NCBI GenBank assembly: GCA_013397695.1 | Contig: VYZI01000236.1 | Coordinates: 1,054,846-1,118,845 of the forward strand | Reading direction: 5' to 3' | Length of the DNA stretch: 64,000 nt | Source of the DNA: Centropus unirufus | Lineage: Eukaryota > Chordata > Aves > Cuculiformes > Centropidae | Part shown: positions 51,701 through 60,700 of the stretch, in pieces | Layout of the letters: each line of letters starts with the position of its first letter | Numbering within the stretch: the stretch's first letter is position 1 | The notes under the pieces: model-generated | Database searches by the model: none | What the model saw: only the letters and a program-made list of their open reading frames with translations | Told to the model about the DNA's origin: nothing | Program-made: the position numbers and the translations under genes

Positions 51701-54700
51701 TTGGAGACCTTAGCCGCTACTTCAGCTTTTCAGAGTTTTACTAACAGGACAATGGAAGAATTCTCAGTTTTAAATTTATTATTGGTGTAGCTACAGAGAT
51801 GCCTTTCAGGCTGAAACCAGATTGGTCTAAGTTTTTTTTTAAATATGATAAACCTAAGAAGAAACTTCCAAAGCTTGTGAGTTATGCAGTGCAGTATCTC
51901 AAAATCCATTGTCCAAACATAGTCATTTCCTTTTTTTTTTTTCTTTTTTTTTTGTAAAATTTATTAAATAAGCTTCAGAAAATGGCAAAAAGCCACCAAG
52001 ATCACAAAATCACAAAAGCCAGGGGGGAAAGCATGCAGAAAGGCATTACCAACAACTCAAAATGTTGCTTACATGAAATTAGAATTAACGTAAGTTGTTA
52101 TATTTTATAAGAAAAATCAAGTACGTATCTGGAGCAATAACTGACTAGTCAAGTTTTAGCCATACACTTTTGGAACAAGATAAAGCCCTCTCTAACAGGG
52201 AGTCAATCTATAGCCTCACTCAATCACAGTCCCCATTGATATAAAATCAATGCTCATGGGCATCAGTGGAATTACTCCAGATCCCCACTTTTGTAAAGGG
52301 ATTTCTTTACACAGAATTTAAGGGGTAGAAGAGAGATATTAAAAGTACTGTTTTTAAATACCTGATATTAAAAAGAGCAAGATAATAATACCAAGATATC
52401 AAAAATACTGATTACTATAGCATTAAGAAAGCTCATAATGAAACAATTGCTAAATCAGAGTGAGCTATAATACAGTTTTACTGAAGTACCTATTTTATCC
52501 AATGTTTGTCTCCACTTTGGTGCCTCTGGAGAGTTAGGGTTCTTCTCCAACAGTTCTGTCACTTTGTCCTTTAGCTCCTGCACTTTATTCGCACTTTGCT
52601 TTAATTCCGTTTCAAAAAGCTGCAAATTCAAGTGATGAAATAAATAAAGAAGAGACTAAAGAAGGATGGTAAAGTGCAAAGTTTGAAGTCTGTACAGATG
52701 CAAAACATGAAGACAAACAATAAAAATCTAGCCATAATTATTTTTCTGCTGGGAATCTCAAGATACTTTCTAATGGCATATGTTGCTGGTCAATTTTTAT
52801 TTTTTTTATTAAATAACCTGAAAGATTGAAACTATATCCATAAAAACAAGTATCGTTTAATTGGAATGAGTGACAGAACTAGAATTTGGACAAATAATAT
52901 CCACTAGGTCATTTCATATTCCCATACACTTGGAATCTGCTCTTGCACAGAAGACAAACAGTACAGTTCACAGCAGAAATAACCCAGCTAGCACCAACAT
53001 CAGTGGAAGTCCTGCTACCACAGAGGGACTTCTTGTAGGTCATCTACAACTATAGCTTAAAGAGCATCATCTCTTAGACCCAGCAGGAGGCTGAGGTGAC
53101 CCAGCAATTCCTAATTCATGCTGTTCGTACAGACAGAAGTGAAGCGCGCCTCTGCCTGGTGAAGCATTCTCGTATGAATATTCTGAATCAACAAAGCTTG
53201 CCCCATGAGCTGCATTTTAATTATCAAAACATCACAAAAATAAACACTGAACAAACCCGTGTTTCATTTAGAACCTTTACTAAAAAGCCCAGCTGCTCTT
53301 GCCTGAGCCCTCGGCTCAGTTTTCCAGCTATCTGTGTATACTCTTCTATTATTATTATTAAGATGGTCATGTTGGGGTTGCAAGTCCTCTGTTATGAAGT
53401 AAGCAGATAGTTTTCTTCCACGTTTAGTCTTAGTTTCAGGATAACTGAATGTTATCCAAGTCTGAGCAAAGTTAGTAGCTGCTCAGGTTGATTAGGTGAC
53501 CTGCCAAGTATAAAAGAAGTACCTCAGTTGAAATAAATTCTGTCCTTGTCTATACCCACTCATAGGCACAGAAAGAATTTTCCCTATCCATTACACTTCC
53601 CTTTATTAATTAACCTTTACATGTGTAAATACCACCCTTTGCAGGGAAGCATGCAGCTCCCCTGCTGAAACAGGACGGCTTACTGCTGATTCAGTCGGTT
53701 TCTCCCACCAGTGTAAACGGGGGGGAGGAGGCTGCTGTTCAGCTCTGTAACTTAACAACCACGACTTCCCTGCTGAAGAGAAACACCTCCTTGCAACAGG
53801 CAAAAGCTGCTGCAGCTGCAGGGACCAGGAGGTCTGGGGAGTGTCAGTAAACCAGCAGCTGCGGGAACAGCTTTTGGATAGATACAGCCCTGCAGGTCGT
53901 ACAAGCAAGCCAGTATTTACCTCTAAACCACTAAGGAGATTTAAAAAGTTTATTGCATAATCAGGACAGCCTCACCTATTTCAATTGGCCAGGAAAATCG
54001 CTAATTTGCTGACCTGCACAACTCCTCCCCTCTGACAGGGCGATCCTTTTACTCCACTGACGCCGTCTGCCAGATTTGCTCTAAGCCTGACTGGCGTGCC
54101 TACATTTAAATATTCTCTGCTACATCAAACTTGGCTGAGATATCAATTGTTCAAATACGATTTGCCCAATAACTGCAAGGAAGGGTGTTTTTTTGAGAAA
54201 GCCTCAAAGTACCTTATGCTCCTCGACTTGGGCTTTAACTGCTTCGCTGTCAGTTGGAGCAGCTTCCCAATCTGATGCAGTTTTGTCCATTTTTTGCAGC
54301 CACTGCATCATGGAGGTTGATTCTTCCTGAATATTCTGCATTTTTGAAAGGGTATTTTCCAGCTCTGCAATCTTTTCCTTCAACAAAACTCCCAAGTCTT
54401 CATAACTGTGATTCACATCAGACATGGCTTGTTGAACAGTTGTCAGCTCTGCAACAGGAGAGATGCACAAAGACTGGGTCAGAGGTTACGAGCCCTTCAA
54501 ACAATTCTTGGAATTCAAGAGCTCCTAAGCAGAACCCGTGAGCTACAAGAACTAACAGTCCTCAAATAAGAAGCTGCAAAACATGTTAAGAGTTATTTCC
54601 CACTTAATCTAAGTGGGGTTACACATCTGGATGACTTAAGTTCCTATTTGCAAGAGCTTGTCTTTACACAGAAATCTTTATTTTCAATGATATAGGTACA

Positions 54701-57700
54701 CAAATAGCACAAATAACCTGAAATCTTTCTATCCATTATTATTTTAATATTTCAAGTAACAATCCCATGAAAAAAAGTTGAAGAGACTGGACTGCAGTTA
54801 CTTATTATACCTAACACAGTGATGTTTTGTTCACAATCTCACACGATTCCAGCTATTACTGAGAGAGCAGAGCGGGCAGACTGTGCACTAAATAGCCTGC
54901 AGTTGGGAGAATGGATAGCACGGACTCAGGACACGGTACTTGGCTCTCCATAGGCACGTATAAAGGGCTTATGTGAGTTCCTTTGTTACTGTGAAAGGGT
55001 TGGTCACACACAGTGACACAAAAGTATGTAAAATGAGGGTCTTGGTGCATTTCAGGGCCCTGTACTTGGGACACAACAACACTGTACGGCTCCAGGCTTG
55101 GGGAAGAGAGGCTGGAAAGCTGCCTGGAGGAGAAGGACCTGGGGGTGTGGGTTGACAGAGTTGTCCAGATGGCCAAGAAGGCCAATGGCATCTTGGCCTG
55201 GATCAGAACCAGCGTGGCCAGTAGGACCAGGGAGGTGATTCTGCCCCTGCACTCAGCACTGGGGAGGCTGCACCTCAAATCCTGGGGTCAGTTCTGGGCC
55301 CCTCACTCCAAGAAGGACATTGAGGTCCTGGAGCATTTCCAGAGAAGGACAGCAAAGCCGGGGAACAGGCTGGAGAACAAGGGTTATGAGGAGCGTCTGA
55401 GGGAGCTGGGGTTGTTGAGGCTGGAGAAGAGGAGGCTGAGGGGAGACCTCATCCCTGCCTGGAGCTGCCTGAAAGGAGGGTGTGGAGAGGTGGGTGCTGG
55501 TCTCTTCTCCCAAGTGACAGGGGATGGGACAAGGGGGAATGGCCTCAAGCTGCATCAGGGCAGGTTCAGGTTGGACACTGGGAAAAATTCTTCACTGCAA
55601 GGGTCCTCAGGCCTTGGCAGAGGCTGCACAGGGAGGTGGGGGAGTCCCCATCCCTGGAGGGGTTTAACAGCTGGGCAGTTGAGGTGCTCCGGGATCTGGT
55701 TTAGTGGTGGACAGGTACGGTTGGACTCAATGATCTTGGAGGTCTTTTCTAACCAGGAGATTCTATGATTTATGTTTGTATATGTGTGTGTTGTGATTGC
55801 TGAAAGGTCTTACAAAGTTTCAAACCACATACACACATACTAGATTTTTCTCAAAGTCATGCATTATATTAAAATATTCGTCCCTGTATTCATTTACAGG
55901 AGTACATCCTGATTTAGAAACCACAGCCAGACTTGATCTGTCTTCAAAGAAATTACTGCAGATAGGTATTTTTATTATTTAGCATCATATCCCAGCCATT
56001 GTAGTGTCCTTACATGATGGTGATGTGAAATTTCAGTCTCGCACTAACTGCAACAGTAAACATTTAAAAAATACATACTTAACAGTTAATTGCCAATACA
56101 TTTCTTTATCACATCCTGATTTTTTTTTACTGACCTTTATTTTTCAGGAAATCCTGACTTCCTGGTGCTCCTCCTTCACCATTTAACATTGTGCTACCTG
56201 TGGATCAAGAGAGACCAGGTCCCATGGTTACCTAGGACTCTTCCCACCAGAATCCTAGCACTCCATTTTCTCTTTAAAACAACACGATACCTAGCCATGA
56301 TTATTACATTAAATAAATATCTGAATGCTAACCTTGTAATAGCAAATATTTTATTTAAACTATTTTGGACATTCTAAGGTTGCTTTATGTTTGGAGCTGC
56401 TGTATCCAGCTTGTACCATAAATGGTACCACGTGCACAGTGGGTGGGTGTACACACAGATCTAAGGATGCGAATATGCATGATGCAGAAGCAGTCCTACC
56501 ATCACAACACCATGCTAAATAAATGCCTACAGCAGACAAAGTTCCAATCGTGAGGCCTGCTCACATCCACGTGGCTAAAAACTTCCGCCCTCTTCCCCCA
56601 AAGAACCTGATCCCTGCTGCTGACACGGTTTTAGGCAGCCATGGCTGGGTATAGCGCAGGAGTTGGTGAATGCTGAGGCTCTGAGGAGAGCCCCAAGCAT
56701 TACACAGCAAGGAAGCCCAAAGGAGGCACCACAACCAAAGGCACTGCTTACACAGGACGCTTCCACCCACCAGGGAAGTAGATGAGTCACATTCCTGTAA
56801 GGAATATGTAAGGATGTGTAGATGTGGTGCTTAGGGACGTGGTTTAGTGGTGGGCTTAGCAGTGTTAGGTGAAGGGTCAGACACGATGATCTTAAGGGTC
56901 TTTTTCAACCTAAAGGATTCTGTGTTTCAGCAGCACCACTACCTCTGCACAAAAAGCCCGTGATACCTACCAGACAAATCCCTCCCTATTTTATCTTGCA
57001 CGAGACTTGAACAGATGCTCCATGACAGGGACTGCGATGCGGAGTCCTGGCTGTTTACACCTGAAGTCACTCCTGCCACTCGCACGCAGCCACTCACGCA
57101 GGCAGCCCTACTAATTAAACAGAGCTCCAAAGCCTCTGGAAGCAGGGCTATGTGGGCTTTGTAAAACACTGTCAAACCACAGAGCTGGGGCACACGGTCA
57201 AGCTACAAAGAACTGCAAGAATAAGAACTTCCCACTCTCCAGCACATATGTATTCCCAGAGGAGCAATTAGCTAAGAAAGATTAATGGTTGCCTTGGAAA
57301 AGGCCCTGCATCCACCTCATGGTACCAGCTGGACAGTGAGCACCACATTAGTGGCAGCTGGAGGATGGCAAGGGAAAACAAACCAGATAAGAGAAGTCAC
57401 AGGTCCCAGCCTTGTAAATCTTCATGCCCTGTTAGCTGGACCCCAGTATTTATAACTGTGATGAAGTGATACACAGTGCAGCTCTTGTCTAGGAGGGCAA
57501 ATATGCTAGTCTGGAGGATTATAGCTGCAATATATGCTAGTTATTTATTCATTTTTCTATCAGGATGCATAGGAGTAGAGAACGGAGCAGAGAACGGAGC
57601 AGAGGAGCCCAAATATCCCATATAAAGTTTCAAAATGTTCTTTGAGAGATTTCTGTTTAAAAGTCAAACAAGAATGAAACCTTGATTTCTCACGTCTCTT

Positions 57701-60700
57701 CAACTATGAAGAGACGTGAGAAATCAAGCGTTCTGCTCTTGACGAATAAATATCCTCCACAGTCCCCAGCCTCCCAGTACTTTGTACATGAGCAACGGAG
57801 GCCAACACACTTGAATTGATTTCCAGATCGAGTCAGCTCAAGAACTGACTGAAAATGTGCTTATGGCCATTAAAACACCCCAGGTACCACATACCTTCAA
57901 CTATGGATTGAATAATACTTAGCAGAACTACCAGTTCCTGTAAAACAATTTAACATTTAAAGAGTAAAGAAAAAAACCCCATGGAAATAGATTTGCTGTC
58001 TTTAAAATCAGATTACGGGTAAAAGGGATTTAGCTGAAGCTCCAAATTGGAAACACATTTTGACCCAGGGGAGTCATGCTGGGAGACAGAGTTGATTCCC
58101 TTCCATGCTGTTGTTTCAATTATATTGACTACCATTAATTATGCTAAGGTACTGGGATGAGAACGTTCACCCAGGCTCACTTTTCAGATAAAACGCATCC
58201 TCATCACCTCATCACCTTTCCAACAAAAAACTCCATGACTCTGTAAACCTTTATGTGTTTGGCATCCCAGAGAATAGCCTTGTGGCCACGGAAGAGGTCT
58301 TTCTGGCAGCAAAGGTGTGCAGGTGCATCAGTGTTTGCAAAGGCAGGGCTTGTATTTGTTCCAGTAGGCGTCTTGGTTAAGTGAAGCACTGTACACCAAT
58401 CACAATAAGTCAGTTTTTCATTATCAGAACATTTCTGGGATGAGGTGAAGGGAACTGTGACACTATTCATTTTGTTCATTATCTGGGAACTGCATGTTTA
58501 AGTAACAGCTTTAGGACCTGTTAATAATTTACATCCAAGTGCTATTTTGTCAGTGTAAAGCAATGAGAATGTGTACTAGAGTACTACAGCAGTTGGACAG
58601 CTTAAATGATCTTCACAGCAAACGTTGGTCAGCACAGACACGGCCAACTGACTTCTCACAAGCCACAGTGTTCAGAAAGGGAACCCAAGGGTGAAGAGTT
58701 TTCTTTTTGTCTTGAAAGTTTTAAAATACTGGGCTCACCTGGCTACACAGATACATACCTGATTTTGTAACTGCCCTCAGTTTGGCAGGGGAAGTCACAG
58801 CAGTGATAAGACTGCACAGCAATGTTCCTCTGCTATTCATTTGCTGCAACTCAGGCGCTTTTGACGTCCACTCATCTTTTAAATTCTGGTAAAGAAAAAT
58901 AGGCATTTGTTCATTAGGAAACTGGTTTTAGACTTAAAAGATTTAGTGTTGAGAAAGGAACAGCCCTGCTACTTGGGAATCCCCGGGAGTATCTGCAAAC
59001 ATGCAAATATGGGAACGTACATGTAGACCACAAGCTCCCCAGCCACAATTACTGTGACTGTTTATCCCTGAAGTCTGTACTTTCATGTTACTGAGATGAC
59101 CTATTTCCTTCAGCCATATTTCATTTATCATTTACAACGTCTTACCAGTGCATCTTCCAAAGGTTTCTTTAACTCCTCTGTATTCAGAGAGGGTTGTGCT
59201 GCTGGAATTCGTTCTGTTGTCTCTTTTATCCATTTCTTTAATGATCCTACAAGGAGCTCAAAGGCATCCATTTGTTTCTGACAAGATGACACATCCTCTT
59301 CCCTAGACAGTTAAAGACAAACAAAATTGAGCACTGAATGTCAGTATTCCTTCTAATAATTAAACCAACAGATATTATCCATCTGATATTGCTATTCCTA
59401 AATTCAGAGTCACACAAATAATCTTATGGATATGAGCAGAATGGGGAAAATCTTATCCTCCTGTACAGGTCACTTAATCAGAAGCTCGAATTTCTTCAGT
59501 TTTGCTTTACAGCCTGATTCCAAACAGTGCTCTAAATTTGCACAAGGACCATGAAAGGGGGAGAAGTAGGGTTTTCTTTGAACTGCCAGGACTCCTGTCA
59601 ATGTCACAAAATCTAACACAGTTACTTGTCTTTACAGCCGATATTAGAGCTCTTGGACCAGGCAGACAAACTACAAAAAAAAAGAGGCACTTCCAAATAG
59701 AATCCCCCTTTTTTGAACAAAAAAACCCCTTTCTACCCAGTGGCAACTACAAACTTGAGGAACAGTCGTCATCACAATATCCACACTGTTATTAGCCAAG
59801 GTGATAAGACTTTACTTTACTTACTTTTCCTTTACGGTCTCCTCCACCTCTCTGAATTTCTTTGACAAAGCATTGACTTTTTCTAATACCAATGCTTTAT
59901 CTCCAGGAAGAGCATGGACTGAAAGGTCTTCAAGAAGTTTCTGCAAAACTTCCAGATCCTTCTTATGTTGTGTCAATTCTACACTAGCTTCCTGCAAAAC
60001 AGGATTACTTTATCATAGAATCACAGAATCAGAGAATCTTGGAATGGTTTGGGTTGGAAGGGACCTTAAAGATCATCCAGTTCCACCCCCTTGCCATGGC
60101 CATGGACACCTCCCACCAGACCAGGCCACTCAAGGCCCCATTCAACCTGGCCTTGAACATTCCCAGGGTTGGAGCATCCACAGTTTTCCTGGGCAATCTG
60201 TTCCAGGCATCATCACCCTTATTGTGAAGAATTTCTTCCTATTGTCTAGTCTAAATCTCCGCCTCCCCCCATCCCCCAACTTTAAAGCCATTCCTCCTCA
60301 TCCAATCACTTCAGTCCCTCCCCAGCTTTCCTGGAGCCCCTTCAGGTCCTGGAAGGCCACTATAAGGTCTCCCTGAAGCCTTCTCTTCTCCAAGCTGAAC
60401 AGCCCCAACTCTCTCAGCCTGTCCTCACTGCAGAGGTGCTCCAGCCCTTGGATTATCTTTGTGGCCTCCTCTGAACCCTTTCTAACAGTTCTATATCCTT
60501 CTTATATTGAGGATTCCAGAACTGGGCACAATACTCCAGGTGGGGTCTTTACAATCAGTTGTTCAAAACTAAATTCTTGATTTCAGCATACCAACCAAAG
60601 CTGGGAAACAAAGATGCTTGATTTATTGGCCAATCACTTGGATGTGTTAGATTAGAAACACACAATACATAAAAACGGAATGGCACGGTACCTGCATGTA

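Larger units (their letters stand above)
50814..54212 (-). other. DST: Introns w8-w9 and w7-w8
   Basis: Introns at 50814-52489 and 52620-54212. They contain poly(A) 51200-51217, poly(T) 51926-51956 and a short ATT microsatellite at 53348. The 53600-54110 part is GC-richer than its surroundings. No CR1 recognised. Confidence 0.83.
54449..58758 (-). other. DST: Intron w6-w7, largest simple intron
   Basis: 4.3 kb with a 720-bp CR1 (55050-55771), a diverged CR1 tail (56812-56928), the 12-bp tandem duplication and the perfect hairpin at 57681-57728. Confidence 0.87.

Noticed and set aside
55145..55768. 207-codon plus-strand open frame
   Set aside because: It lies wholly in a CR1 3' fragment and changes frame relative to the other CR1 copies; not a gene.
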